DNA from: SHWB01 sp050246875
GTDB taxonomy: Bacteria; Pseudomonadota; Alphaproteobacteria; UBA6615
Length of the DNA: 64,000 bases
Direction: 5' to 3'
Assembly (NCBI GenBank): GCA_050246875.1
Contig: JBFWVF010000008.1
Location: 186,001-250,000 of the forward strand
Every line of letters starts with the position of its first letter. The stretch's first letter is position 1. Below are positions 8,511 through 17,600 of this stretch, one piece after another. The position numbers and the translations under genes are program-made. The notes beneath the pieces were generated by a model that saw nothing but the letters and a program-made list of their open reading frames with translations, ran no database searches and was not told the origin of the DNA.

Positions 8511-9485
8511 ATGGCGGACAGCGCGCAGGCAGCCGGTGGCAAGTTCCATCACCTGGCCTCGACGCCGGAAACCGTCCATTGGGGCTTCTGGGACGGCAAG
8601 CGGGCTCCCGTTCTCGAGATCGCGTCGGGGGATCGGGTCCGCATCGACTGCGTGACCGGTATCCCGCTGGTCATGCCGCCCGCCGACAGCGGCTTTCACA
8701 CGCCCCCTGAAGTCGACGACATCTTCGCCCGCTCCGAGCGCGGCACCGGCAACCACATCCTGACCGGCCCGGTCGCCGTCGACGGCGCCATGCCCGGGGA
8801 CGTCCTCGAGATCCATATCGAGGAGATCGAGCTGCGGCAGGACTGGGGCTTCAATCTCTTCCGGGCCTATGGCGGCACGCTGCCCGAGGATTTTCCCTAC
8901 CAGCGCATCATCCACGTCGCGCTGAACGCCAACACCATGACCGGCACGACGCCGTGGGGCATGAAGGTGCCACTGCGTCCGTTCTTCGGCCAGCTCGGCG
9001 TCGCGCCCAGGCCGGAATACGGCCGCCAGAACAGCAAGGAGCCGCGCGAGTGGGGCGGCAACATGGACTGCCGCGAACTGATCGCCGGCTCCACCGTCTT
9101 TCTCCCGGTCCAGACGAAAGGCGCGCTGTTCTCGACCGGCGACGGCCATGCCGCGCAGGGCGACGGCGAGGTCGACGGCACAGCGATCGAGACGGCGCTG
9201 GCCGGCACCTTCCGCCTGACCGTGCGCAAGGATCTCGCCTTTCCGCTGCCGCGCGCCATCACGCCGACGCACTACATCACCTTCGGCCTCGACCCCGACC
9301 TCGACCAGGCGGCAAAGCAGGCCCTGCGGGCGATGATCGAATGGCTCGGCGACATCGCCGGACTGAAGGCGGAAGACGCCTACGCCATGTGCAGCTTCGT
9401 CTGCGACCTGCACGTCACGCAGACGGTCAACAACATCAAGGGCGTCCACGCGATGATCGCGAAGGACGTGCTGGCACGCAACTGA
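8511..9485 (+). CDS. Acetamidase/formamidase family protein
   Basis: The 324-residue protein matches the acetamidase/formamidase family: an N-terminal HHLASTPETVHWG block, the GDVLEIHIEEI strand, the WGMKVPLRPFFG segment and the MDCRELIAGSTVFLPV block that shapes the metal-dependent amidase site. It hydrolyses short amides or related N-acyl compounds to acid and ammonia. The ATG at 8511 follows GGGGGCGACG directly, so the upstream in-frame ATG at 8478 is rejected. It is 33 bp ahead of a PuuE-like deacetylase, and the pair looks like a module for degrading a nitrogenous compound. Confidence 0.87.
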   Translation: MADSAQAAGGKFHHLASTPETVHWGFWDGKRAPVLEIASGDRVRIDCVTGIPLVMPPADSGFHTPPEVDDIFARSERGTGNHILTGPVAVDGAMPGDVLEIHIEEIELRQDWGFNLFRAYGGTLPEDFPYQRIIHVALNANTMTGTTPWGMKVPLRPFFGQLGVAPRPEYGRQNSKEPREWGGNMDCRELIAGSTVFLPVQTKGALFSTGDGHAAQGDGEVDGTAIETALAGTFRLTVRKDLAFPLPRAITPTHYITFGLDPDLDQAAKQALRAMIEWLGDIAGLKAEDAYAMCSFVCDLHVTQTVNNIKGVHAMIAKDVLARN

Positions 9486-9518
9486 CGGACATGAATCGGG
9501 GCAGGAAAGGGTGAGGCG

Positions 9519-10418
9519 ATGCTGCCGCAGCAGAACCGGTACGATTACATCGGCATCAATGACCGCAAGCAGTACGACTGGCCGGGCGGCAAGCGGCTAG
9601 CCTTCTACGTCGCGCTGAATATCGAGGAGTTCGCCTTCCTCGCCGGCCGCGGCGGCGACCCGATGCTCAAGGACGGCGGTCCCAGCACGCGCAACTTCGC
9701 CTGGCGCGACTACGGCAACCGCATCGGCAACTGGCGCCTGTTCGACATGCTCGAGGAGCTGAAGCTGCCGGCCTCGATCCTGCTCAACAGCGAGGTGGCG
9801 CGGCTCTACCCGGACTTCGTCGCCAAGTTCAAGGCGCGCGGCGACGATATCATCGGCCACGGCCGCACCAACGGCGAGACGCTGGCAGGGCGCTGGGAGA
9901 AGGACGAGGCGGCGATCATCGCCGAAACGACCGAGGTGCTCGAGAAATACTGCGGCGTGCGGCCGACCGGCTGGATGGGCCCCGGCGCGATCGAATCGCG
10001 GGTGACGCCCGACCTGCTGAAGGAAGCCGGCTACACGCATCTCCTCGACTGGCCGGTGGACGACCAGCCGATCTGGATGCGCACCCGTTCGGGCCCCATC
10101 CTGTCCGTGCCCTACCCGATGGAACTCAACGACGCCGGCACGCTGATGGTGCGCGACCACACGGGTCGCCAGTTCGCCGACATGATCGTCGACCAGTACG
10201 AGGAGATGCTGGAGCAGTGCGAGCGCCAGCCGCTGGTCTTCGCGCTGTCGCTGCACGGCTTCATCGTCGGCCAGCCGATGCGCCTGCGCCCGCTGAAGAA
10301 GGCGCTGCGCCACTGCGTCGAGCACAAGCTGACGAAGGAACGGGTGTGGTTCACCCGCGCCGGCGAGATCGCCAACTACTGCTTCAAGCTGCCGAAGGGC
10401 ACCATCCCGGGTAGCTGA
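9519..10418 (+). CDS. Polysaccharide deacetylase family protein (PuuE allantoinase-like)
   Basis: A 299-residue NodB-fold protein of the PuuE type. The catalytic-domain first motif reads NIEEF instead of TFDD, and the usual HSxxH metal motif reads GHGRTNGE, keeping only one histidine. This matches the metal-independent allantoinase PuuE rather than sugar deacetylases. Established PuuE enzymes open allantoin in purine breakdown; here no urate or ureidoglycolate genes are adjacent, so another cyclic or linear amide is possible. It follows the formamidase-like gene closely and converges with the aldolase at 10434. Confidence 0.82.
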   Translation: MLPQQNRYDYIGINDRKQYDWPGGKRLAFYVALNIEEFAFLAGRGGDPMLKDGGPSTRNFAWRDYGNRIGNWRLFDMLEELKLPASILLNSEVARLYPDFVAKFKARGDDIIGHGRTNGETLAGRWEKDEAAIIAETTEVLEKYCGVRPTGWMGPGAIESRVTPDLLKEAGYTHLLDWPVDDQPIWMRTRSGPILSVPYPMELNDAGTLMVRDHTGRQFADMIVDQYEEMLEQCERQPLVFALSLHGFIVGQPMRLRPLKKALRHCVEHKLTKERVWFTRAGEIANYCFKLPKGTIPGS

Positions 10419-10433
10419 CCCAGCCGCGCGCCG

Positions 10434-11201
10434 TCAGCCGGGACGGCGGATCGACGCGTACAGGCGCCGGTACGCGTCGGCGATGATCGCCGTATCTTCC
10501 GCGACCGCGATCAGCGAGACGCCGCGCGCCAGCCAGCGCCCGGCCGCCTCGCCATTGGTGGCGAAGACCGCGGTGGCGATGTCGCGCCGGCGGCAGTCGG
10601 CGACGATCCGCTCGATCTCAGTCACGACCAGCGGGTGTTCGGGCTGGCCGCCGACGCCCAGGGACTGCGCCATGTCCACCGGCCCGAGGAACAGACAGTC
10701 GATGCCCGGCACGTCGAGGATGCCCGGCAGGGCTTCGATGCCGGCCCAGCCCTCGATCAGCAGGATGATCGCGGTCTCTTCGTTCGCCCGCGCGAAGGCG
10801 GCCGCGTCGCCGGCATAGTCGAAGGCCCGCACCCACGGATTGACGCCGCGCGTCCCGACGGGCGCGAAGCGCGCCGCCGACACCGCGGCGCGGGCGCCCT
10901 CGACCGAATCGACCTGCGGCACGATCACGCCCGCCGCGCCCGCGTCGAGGGCTGAGCCGATGGCGAAGGGCTGGTTGGCGCGCACGCGGACGATCGGGTG
11001 AATGCCATGCGAGCGCGCCGCGAGGATCATCGGCACGATATCGCCGATCTCGAACGGCCCGTGCTCGAGGTCGAGGATGACAGAGTCGAAGCCGGCGAGC
11101 GCCGCCAGTTCGACGATCACCGGCGACGGGACGATCGAGAAGGTCGAGAGCAGCGGCCCGGCCGTCAGCAGGGCCGGCCGGAACGGCGGCAAGGCAGTCA
11201 T
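10434..11201 (-). CDS. HpcH/HpaI family aldolase
   Basis: This 255-residue class II pyruvate aldolase has all the HpaI landmarks: the catalytic histidine H47 in DLEHGP, R72 in VRVR, the metal ligands E150 in LLIEGW and D176 in GPVDMAQSLG. Such enzymes cleave 4-hydroxy-2-oxo acids to pyruvate (or a 2-oxo acid) and an aldehyde at the end of aromatic or sugar-acid pathways. The ATG at 11201 is preceded by GAGGGAG; upstream extension has no homology. It lies 35 bp after the MetE-like gene on the same strand. Confidence 0.9.
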   Translation of the reverse strand: MTALPPFRPALLTAGPLLSTFSIVPSPVIVELAALAGFDSVILDLEHGPFEIGDIVPMILAARSHGIHPIVRVRANQPFAIGSALDAGAAGVIVPQVDSVEGARAAVSAARFAPVGTRGVNPWVRAFDYAGDAAAFARANEETAIILLIEGWAGIEALPGILDVPGIDCLFLGPVDMAQSLGVGGQPEHPLVVTEIERIVADCRRRDIATAVFATNGEAAGRWLARGVSLIAVAEDTAIIADAYRRLYASIRRPG

Positions 11202-11236
11202 TCGGCTTCTCCCTCGGGCGCAGCGCCGCGTCCTTC

Positions 11237-12439
11237 CTAGGCCGCGCTCGCCCGCCCCCACGCCTTGTCGGACACCATGCGGGCGCCTTCCGCCAGCGCC
11301 TCGAACTTCTTCCACACGATCGACGGCATGACCTGATAGCCGACCACGGCCCAGGTGGCGAAGCCGCAGTCGGTGCCGGCCATGACGCGATCGCGCCCGA
11401 CAATGTCTACATAGCGCTGCAGGCGCTGCGCGATCAGGCGCGGATGCTCGACATAGGTGACGCAGGAATCGACGAGGCCCGGAACGAGGATCTTGTCGTC
11501 GGGCAGCTTCGCCGCCTTCCAGTCTTCCCATTCGTGATCGTGGCGCGGGTTGGCCGCCTCGAACAGGATGTGCTGCGGGCGCAGCTTCGTCAGCGCGCCC
11601 ATAAGGCGGGCGACCGGGAAATCGTGGCTGTGCGGCCCCTGGTAGTTGCCCCAGCAGACGTGCAGCCGCATCTTCTCCGGCGGGATGTTGCGCGTGGCGT
11701 GGTTGATCGCCTCGGCATTGCGCTCGGCGATGCGAACGAACTCGTCGTCGCTGCGGTCGGTGTAGCGCAGCCAGCGGGCCAGCGCGATGTCGGGCGCGTC
11801 GATCTGCAGGGTGATGCCTGCATTCACGATCGCCTCGTATTCGTGGCGCATGGCTTCGGCGAGATCGCCGATGTACTCGTCCTCGCTGGTGTAGTGCGTC
11901 GTCGGGATGAACACCATCAGCACGCCCGGCGAGGCGGCGTTCATGAACAGGTTGGTCGCGCCGGTCTTCGCTGCGGCGGCCTTGAGGTTGGCGATGTCCT
12001 CGTTGAGGGGCGCGAAATCGCGGTAGGACACCTTGCCGTCGAATACCGGCGGCTTCACCGCCGACGGGCCGCCGAACATCTTTTCGCGGAACTCGCGGAA
12101 GTCCGGGTGTTCCTGCCAGTCCGGCGGCATGAAGTTGTGCTGCGCGAAGGCCGGCTTCGCCCCCGGCGCCACATCAGCGCCATCGCTGATGCCGTTGAGG
12201 CGATGCTTGACGTACGTGGTGTAGGAAATCTTGCTCATCTCGCCATCGCAGACGGCATCGATACCGTGCGCGAGCTGGTTGCGGACGATCTCCTCGACCG
12301 CCTCGCGGCAGCGCTGCCGATAGATGGCTTCGTTGTAGGGCTGGCCGAGATGGCGCCGGTTGAGCGTCTCGCGCAGGTCTTCCGGCCGCGCCAGGCTGCC
12401 GACATGGGTGGTCAGGATACGGTCGCTGCCGGTGGCCAT
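11237..12439 (-). CDS. Cobalamin-independent methionine synthase II family protein (MetE C-terminal-like)
   Basis: The 400-residue protein corresponds to the zinc-binding catalytic barrel of MetE without its N-terminal half. The zinc ligands are visible as H260 and C262 in LHVCWGN, E294 in LFEAANP and C358 in GTDCGF. Relatives include methyltransferases of unknown acceptor and the epoxyalkane:coenzyme M transferase group, so thiol alkyl transfer is likely but methionine synthesis is not assured. ATG 12439 follows GGGGAG. The reading frame stays open over the antisense of the next gene, which is not coding. It probably shares a transcript with the HpaI-like aldolase. Confidence 0.88.
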   Translation of the reverse strand: MATGSDRILTTHVGSLARPEDLRETLNRRHLGQPYNEAIYRQRCREAVEEIVRNQLAHGIDAVCDGEMSKISYTTYVKHRLNGISDGADVAPGAKPAFAQHNFMPPDWQEHPDFREFREKMFGGPSAVKPPVFDGKVSYRDFAPLNEDIANLKAAAAKTGATNLFMNAASPGVLMVFIPTTHYTSEDEYIGDLAEAMRHEYEAIVNAGITLQIDAPDIALARWLRYTDRSDDEFVRIAERNAEAINHATRNIPPEKMRLHVCWGNYQGPHSHDFPVARLMGALTKLRPQHILFEAANPRHDHEWEDWKAAKLPDDKILVPGLVDSCVTYVEHPRLIAQRLQRYVDIVGRDRVMAGTDCGFATWAVVGYQVMPSIVWKKFEALAEGARMVSDKAWGRASAA

Positions 12440-12604
12440 CTGCGCTCTCCCCTGTGATTCTTGCGCGACATCATAACGGCTGCCGGGCGTCTGCCGAGCC
12501 GCAAAAGGTCCCACTTGTCCCATCGCGCCGCCGACCGGTTGCCCGCGCGTCCGGCACGGGTTCAAATGCCGGCAACGACGAAACGCCAGACACAGCGAAA
12601 TGCC

Positions 12605-13540
12605 ATGAAGATCCTCGTACTCGGTGCCGGCGCCGTCGGCGGCTACATGGGCGGCAGGCTGGCCCAGGCCGGCGCCGACGTGACCTTTCTCGTCCGCCCG
12701 GGACGGCGCGCGCAACTCGAACGCGACGGACTGCGCATCGTCAGCCGCTTCGGCGACTGGACCGGCAAGGTCCGCACGGCGGGCGTCGGCGAGGTCGGCC
12801 CCACGTTCGATCTCGCGCTCATGATGTGCAAGGCCTACGACCTCGACAGCGCCATCGCCGCCGTCCGGCCCGCGCTCGCCCCGGGCGGCACGGTGATCCC
12901 CGGTCTCAACGGCATCGCGCATCTCGAAACGCTCAATTCCGCCTTCGGGCGCGAACGCGTCATGGGCGGCACCGTAAAGTGCTCCGTGGCGATGCTCCCC
13001 GACGGTACGATCCGTCACAACAACGACTGGCACTGGCTGCGCTTCGGCGAGCAGGACGGCGGCATCAGCGAGCGCGCCCGCGCTGTGCGCGACGCCTGCG
13101 CCGGCGCCACCGGCTTCGAGGCCGTGCCGCTCGACGACATCATGCACGAGATGTGGGAGAAGCTGGTCCATCTCGCCACGGCCGCCGGCATGACCTGCCT
13201 GATGCGGGCGAATTCCGGGCAGGTGGCCCGCGCCGCGGGCGGCCGCGAACTGTTCCTGCGCTTTCTCGACGCGTCGCGCGAGGTCGCCCGCCGCTGCGGC
13301 CACGCGCCGACGCCGGAATTCCTCGCCACCTACAGCGAACTTTTCACCGACCCGACGGCCGGCTACGTGCCGTCGATGCTGCGCGACATCGAGCGCGGCG
13401 GGCCGACCGAGGGCGACCACATCGTCGGCTTCATGCTGCGCAAGGCCCGCGAGACCGGCGCCGACGACACCCTGTTCTCGATCGCCTACACGCACCTCAT
13501 GGCCTACGAGGAACGGCGCAAGGCGGGCGGTCTCGGCTAG
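12605..13540 (+). CDS. Ketopantoate reductase (ApbA/PanE) family protein
   Basis: A 311-residue protein with the NADP-binding GAGAVGGY (7-14), the conserved asparagine N102 in GLNG and the catalytic lysine K186 in MWEKLVHL, matching 2-dehydropantoate 2-reductase folds. Start at 12605 is where the Rossmann motif begins; the longer open frame upstream lacks similarity. It may make pantoate for CoA, but paralogues with unrelated 2-oxo-acid substrates are common and no other pantothenate gene is nearby. It diverges from the MetE-like gene and converges with the cupin gene, 3 bp apart. Confidence 0.88.
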   Translation: MKILVLGAGAVGGYMGGRLAQAGADVTFLVRPGRRAQLERDGLRIVSRFGDWTGKVRTAGVGEVGPTFDLALMMCKAYDLDSAIAAVRPALAPGGTVIPGLNGIAHLETLNSAFGRERVMGGTVKCSVAMLPDGTIRHNNDWHWLRFGEQDGGISERARAVRDACAGATGFEAVPLDDIMHEMWEKLVHLATAAGMTCLMRANSGQVARAAGGRELFLRFLDASREVARRCGHAPTPEFLATYSELFTDPTAGYVPSMLRDIERGGPTEGDHIVGFMLRKARETGADDTLFSIAYTHLMAYEERRKAGGLG

Positions 13541-13543
13541 GCG

Positions 13544-14026
13544 CTACTTCTTGTGAAACGTCACCCCGTGCTCGCGGTTGGTCACCGCCAATCGTTCCAT
13601 CATTTCGGGCGTGAATCCCTTGCCACCCTTGCCCATGTCGGAGATGTCGCGGAAGTAGCGGTCCTGGCCGCCGGGCAGGCTGAAGTCGAACATGTGGCCG
13701 TCGTGGTCGGCGATGTTGCGGAAGGTATGGACGGCGTTGGGCGGGGCGAAGCCCATGCTGCCGGGCTCCATGATCGTCGTCACGCCGTCGATCGTCATCT
13801 CGTAGCGGCCATCGACGACGAAGAAGTATTCGGTCTGGTCGGCGTGGCTGTGCGGCGGCGGCCCCTCGCCGGGCCCGTGCGTCACCAGCAGGGCCGACAG
13901 CACGCCGCCCGTATCCTCTGTGCGCATCAGCACCCTGGCGAGGCCACCGAAGGGGTGAATGTGCTCGGCCTGCTCGATGGGCGTGACTTTCGGCGGCACG
14001 TCCGGCGACAGCTTGCGGTCGACCAT
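13544..14026 (-). CDS. Cupin domain-containing protein
   Basis: A single cupin barrel of 160 residues. Cupin motif 1 supplies H59, H61 and E66 in PPPHSHADQTEYFFV, and motif 2 supplies H100 in PNAVHTFRN, so a divalent metal should bind. Such small cupins include dioxygenases, isomerases and sugar-binding proteins; nothing here decides between them. The C-terminal 40 residues (GQDRYFRDISDMG onward) form an extension outside the barrel. It converges with the ketopantoate reductase homologue and diverges from the DMT transporter, 167 bp away. Confidence 0.83.
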   Translation of the reverse strand: MVDRKLSPDVPPKVTPIEQAEHIHPFGGLARVLMRTEDTGGVLSALLVTHGPGEGPPPHSHADQTEYFFVVDGRYEMTIDGVTTIMEPGSMGFAPPNAVHTFRNIADHDGHMFDFSLPGGQDRYFRDISDMGKGGKGFTPEMMERLAVTNREHGVTFHKK

Positions 14027-14193
14027 GTCTTCCTCCCGGCGCGGTCCCGATTACGATTCTAGCAGAAAGATCCCTGCCGCCCGTAACCCTGCGTCGTCGC
14101 GCCTCTGGCCGACGCATCGGCGGGAGAGCACAATGAGCCTGGACCGGGGCCGGCTGGCGTGCCCCCGGCCAGCCCTCTGGCACTGCGCCCCGC

Positions 14194-15120
14194 GTGTTCC
14201 ACGCCCCCCTCAATCTGACCGGCCGCCTTCCCCCGGCCCTGGTCGGCATGGCCTGGATGGTCGGCTGCACCGTCGCGGCCGTATCGACCCATGTCATCGT
14301 CCGGCGGACGGCAGGTCATCTCGACCCGTTCCAGATCGTCTTCCTCTACCAATTCTTCTCCCTGCCCGCGCTGTTGCCCATGCTGTTGCGCAACCCCGCG
14401 CTGCTACGCACGCGCCGGCACGGGCTGCTGGTGCTGCGCGGCGCGGCGCATCTCACCTCGATGACGATGTTCTATTTCGGACTGCCGCTGGTCCCGCTGG
14501 CCGTGGCCGGCGCCCTCGGCTTCCTCGCGCCCCTGTTCGCCGTGGCGCTCGGCGCCATCGTGCTGCGCGAGGGCTTCTCGGCGCGCCGCCTGCTCGCCCT
14601 CGTCTTCGGCATCGCCGGCATGCTGGTCATCGTCCGGCCCGATCCCGGCGCCATCAACGAGGGGGCGCTGTGGCTGATCGGCGCCGCCGCCATCTGGGGC
14701 GCCGTGCTGGTGCTGCTCAAGGTGCTCGGCCGCACCGAATCGAGCGGCACGCTGACCGCCTGGATGGCGCTGACGATGGCGCCGATGGCCCTGATCCCGG
14801 CCATCCCCGTGTGGCAGGAGCCGGCGCTGGCCGACATCGCCTGGCTGGCGCTCGCCGGTACCCTCGGCATCGTCTCGCATTTCTGCCTGTCGCAGGCCCT
14901 GCGCACCGGCGCCATCAATGTCGTGATGCCGGTCGACTTCCTGCGCCTGCTGTGGTCGGCGCTGTTCGGCTTCGCCTTCTTCGCCGAGGTGCCGGACCTG
15001 TGGACCGTGGTCGGCGGCACCATGATCTTCAGCGCGACGACGTGGCTCGCCCTGCGCGAGCGCGCTGCGGCGCGCGCCGTCGCCGCCGCAGCGAAGGCCG
15101 AGACCGATGCGCCGCCATAG
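14194..15120 (+). CDS. DMT family transporter (EamA)
   Basis: The 308-residue integral membrane protein has ten predicted hydrophobic helices arranged as two EamA repeats, with the repeat-ending LGAIVLREGFSARRL in the first half and FGFAFFAEVPD in the second. DMT/EamA carriers export metabolites such as amino acids across the inner membrane. The start is uncertain: GTG at 14194 gives the N-terminus used here, with ATG at 14248 as an alternative; neither has a clear ribosome site. The last 20 residues are alanine-rich and cytoplasmic. Confidence 0.85.
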   Translation: MFHAPLNLTGRLPPALVGMAWMVGCTVAAVSTHVIVRRTAGHLDPFQIVFLYQFFSLPALLPMLLRNPALLRTRRHGLLVLRGAAHLTSMTMFYFGLPLVPLAVAGALGFLAPLFAVALGAIVLREGFSARRLLALVFGIAGMLVIVRPDPGAINEGALWLIGAAAIWGAVLVLLKVLGRTESSGTLTAWMALTMAPMALIPAIPVWQEPALADIAWLALAGTLGIVSHFCLSQALRTGAINVVMPVDFLRLLWSALFGFAFFAEVPDLWTVVGGTMIFSATTWLALRERAAARAVAAAAKAETDAPP

Positions 15121-15129
15121 GGCCTGCTG

Positions 15130-16269
15130 TCAGCTCGGCGCGGCGACGGCCCGCTGCGGCTGCGCGGCCGGGTAGACCGGCTCCTTCGGCACGCCCCCGG
15201 CGATGGTGCGCCCGCGCAGGTACTGGCTCGGCACCGCCACGCTTGCCAACAGCGCATCGGCGGCCCGCCACGTCCATTGCGGGTCGTGCAGCAGGGCGCG
15301 GGCCAGCGCCACCACGTCGGCCTTGCCCTCGCGCACGATGGCGTCGGCCTGGTGCGGATCGGTGATCATGCCGACCGCCACCGTCGTGATCCCGGTGGCC
15401 TTGCGGATGTGCTCGGCGAAGGGCACCTGGTAGCCGGGCCCGGCCTTCACCTGTTGTTTGGCCGATATGCCACCGCTGCTGCAGTCGATGAAGTCGCAGC
15501 CGCGCTCCTTCAGCACGGCGGCGAGACGCGTCACGTCGTCGAGCGACAGACCCTCGCCGGCCGGCAGCCACTCGCTGATCGACAGGCGCATGCCAACCGG
15601 CTTGTGCGCCGGGAAGGCCGCCCGTACGGCGTCGAACACCGCGAGGTGGAAGCGCATGCGGTTCTCGAGGCTGCCGCCCCAGCGGTCGGCGCGCTGGTTC
15701 GACACCGGCGACAGGAACTGGTGGCAGAGATAGCCGTGGGCACCGTGGATCTCGATGACGTCGACGCCGGCGCGGTCGGCGTGGCGGGCGGCGGCGGCGA
15801 ACTCGGCGACGACGCCGGCGATGGCCGCCTCGTCCATCGCTTCGGGCGCCGGCCAGTCGTCGAAGCCGATGGCGCTCGGCCCCATGGTGCGCCAGCCGCG
15901 CGGCGGGGCGACCGGCTTGCCGCCGAGCCACTGGATCTCGCACGACGCCTTGCGCCCGGCATGGGCGAGCTGCACGCCGAACGGCGTGGCCGACCACGCC
16001 TTCACCGCGGCAACCACCTTCGCCAGCGCGGCCTCGTGCGTGTCCGACCACAGGCCGAGACAACCGGGGGTGATCCGCCCTCGAGCCGAGACATGCGTCG
16101 CCTCGGCCATGATCAGGCCGAGGCCGCTGGCGACGTAGCGGCCGAGATGGATCATCGCCCACTCGTTGGCCACGCCGTCGGTGTAGCTGTACTGGCACAT
16201 CGGCGACAGCATCACCCGATTGGGCAGTGTCACGCCGCGCAACTCCAGCGGATCGAACAGGCCCGTCAT
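15130..16269 (-). CDS. NADH:flavin oxidoreductase, old yellow enzyme family (YqjM-like)
   Basis: A 379-residue FMN TIM barrel of the YqjM class. C25 and Y27 in PMCQYSY are the redox-tuning cysteine and tyrosine typical of this class, the QLAHAGRKA and EIHGAHGYL segments carry substrate-binding histidines, and RADRWGGSLENR is the FMN-binding signature. It reduces activated C=C bonds such as those of enones with NAD(P)H. Length is slightly above YqjM (about 338) owing to a C-terminal tail. It converges with the DMT gene and diverges from the LLM flavoprotein. Confidence 0.92.
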   Translation of the reverse strand: MTGLFDPLELRGVTLPNRVMLSPMCQYSYTDGVANEWAMIHLGRYVASGLGLIMAEATHVSARGRITPGCLGLWSDTHEAALAKVVAAVKAWSATPFGVQLAHAGRKASCEIQWLGGKPVAPPRGWRTMGPSAIGFDDWPAPEAMDEAAIAGVVAEFAAAARHADRAGVDVIEIHGAHGYLCHQFLSPVSNQRADRWGGSLENRMRFHLAVFDAVRAAFPAHKPVGMRLSISEWLPAGEGLSLDDVTRLAAVLKERGCDFIDCSSGGISAKQQVKAGPGYQVPFAEHIRKATGITTVAVGMITDPHQADAIVREGKADVVALARALLHDPQWTWRAADALLASVAVPSQYLRGRTIAGGVPKEPVYPAAQPQRAVAAPS

Positions 16270-16412
16270 TTCATCCCTCGCAACGTCGGCGCCGAAGCTG
16301 TTGTGTTCAGCCCGGGGATAATGTCCGATCCCCGCGGCCCGTGGCGAGGGGCATTTCCCCCGCCGTCCGGCCAGGAAGTCGTGCCGGCGCGACCGGCCAG
16401 GGGGACACCGAC

Positions 16413-17591
16413 ATGACGCCCGACCGGCTGCGTACCGCCGTCTTCTTCCCGCCGCACCACCCCAACGACGAGGATCCGACGCTGGCCATCCAGCGCGACA
16501 TGGAGCTCGTCGAGTACCTCGACCGCATCGGCTACGACGAGGCGTGGATCGGCGAGCATCACTCGGGCGGCTTCGAGATCATCAACTCGCCGGAGGTCTT
16601 TATCGCCGCGGCGGCCGAGCGCACGAAGCGCATCATGCTCGGCACCGGCGTCGTCTCCCTGCCCTACCACAACCCGCTGACGGTCGCCGGCCGGGTCCTC
16701 CAGCTCGACCACCAGACGCGCGGCCGCTTCATGCTCGGCATCGGGCCGGGCCAGTTGCAGGCCGACGCCCGCATGCTGGGCATCGACGCCAACACCCAGC
16801 GCGACCGCATGGTCGAATCGCTGGAGATCATCCTGCGCCTGCTCGACGGCGAGACCGTCACCCACAAGTCGGACTGGGTGACCCTGGAGAATGCCCACGT
16901 CAACCTGAAGCCCTACACCCGTCCGCGGCCGCACATCGCCGTCGCCAGCGCCGTCACGCCGACCGGTGCCGTCCTCGCGGGCAAGCACGGTCTCGGTATC
17001 ATCTGCCTCGCCGCCAGTGTCTTCGCCGGCTACGACGTGCTCGACGTGAACTGGGGCATCGCTTGCGAGACGGCCGCCAAGCATGGCCGCACGATGGACC
17101 GCAAGGACTTCCGCGTCCTCGTCATCATGCACCTCGCCGAAACGCGCGAGAAGGCGATGGCCAACATCCAGTTCGGCTTCAAACCGTGGGAGGACTACAG
17201 CTTCTCGGTCAACCCAAAGACCGGGCTCCTCGGCATGGGCGGCATCGAGGCGGCGATGAAGAACGGCCTCGCCGTCGTCGGCACGCCAGATGACGCCAAC
17301 GCGCTGCTCGACAAGTACTGGGCCAAGACCGGTGGCTTCGGCACGATCATGCTGCTGGCCACCAACTGGGCCGACACCGAGGCGACCAAGCGATCCTACG
17401 AGTTGTTCGCGCGTTACGTCATGCCGCGCTTCGCCGGCCGCAACACCCAGCGCGAGCGGTCGCTCGCCTGGATGCGCGAGAACCGCGACGAGTTCAGCGG
17501 CCGCTACTTCCGCGCCTCGCAGGCGGCGATCGAGAAGCACTTCAAGGGCGACATGCCGCCGCCGAAGGATGCCGGCAAGGCCGCGGAGTAG
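16413..17591 (+). CDS. LLM class flavin-dependent oxidoreductase
   Basis: A 392-residue bacterial-luciferase-like monooxygenase: the EHHSGGFEIINSPEVF block, LGTGVVSLPYHNPL, and GRFMLGIGPGQ are the signature segments of the alkanal/limonene monooxygenase branch that use reduced FMN supplied by a separate reductase. ATG at 16413 is preceded by AGGGGGA, and homology begins there. The acyl-CoA dehydrogenase starts only 9 bp downstream, so both are very probably cotranscribed and may act on one substrate. No flavin reductase gene is close by except possibly the old yellow enzyme. Confidence 0.9.
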   Translation: MTPDRLRTAVFFPPHHPNDEDPTLAIQRDMELVEYLDRIGYDEAWIGEHHSGGFEIINSPEVFIAAAAERTKRIMLGTGVVSLPYHNPLTVAGRVLQLDHQTRGRFMLGIGPGQLQADARMLGIDANTQRDRMVESLEIILRLLDGETVTHKSDWVTLENAHVNLKPYTRPRPHIAVASAVTPTGAVLAGKHGLGIICLAASVFAGYDVLDVNWGIACETAAKHGRTMDRKDFRVLVIMHLAETREKAMANIQFGFKPWEDYSFSVNPKTGLLGMGGIEAAMKNGLAVVGTPDDANALLDKYWAKTGGFGTIMLLATNWADTEATKRSYELFARYVMPRFAGRNTQRERSLAWMRENRDEFSGRYFRASQAAIEKHFKGDMPPPKDAGKAAE

Positions 17592-17600
17592 GACAACACC

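Noticed and set aside
12440..13495. N-terminal extension of the MetE-like reading frame to 752 residues
   Set aside because: The extension is antisense to the ketopantoate-reductase homologue; the MetE-C domain begins at the ATG at 12439, which has its own ribosome site.
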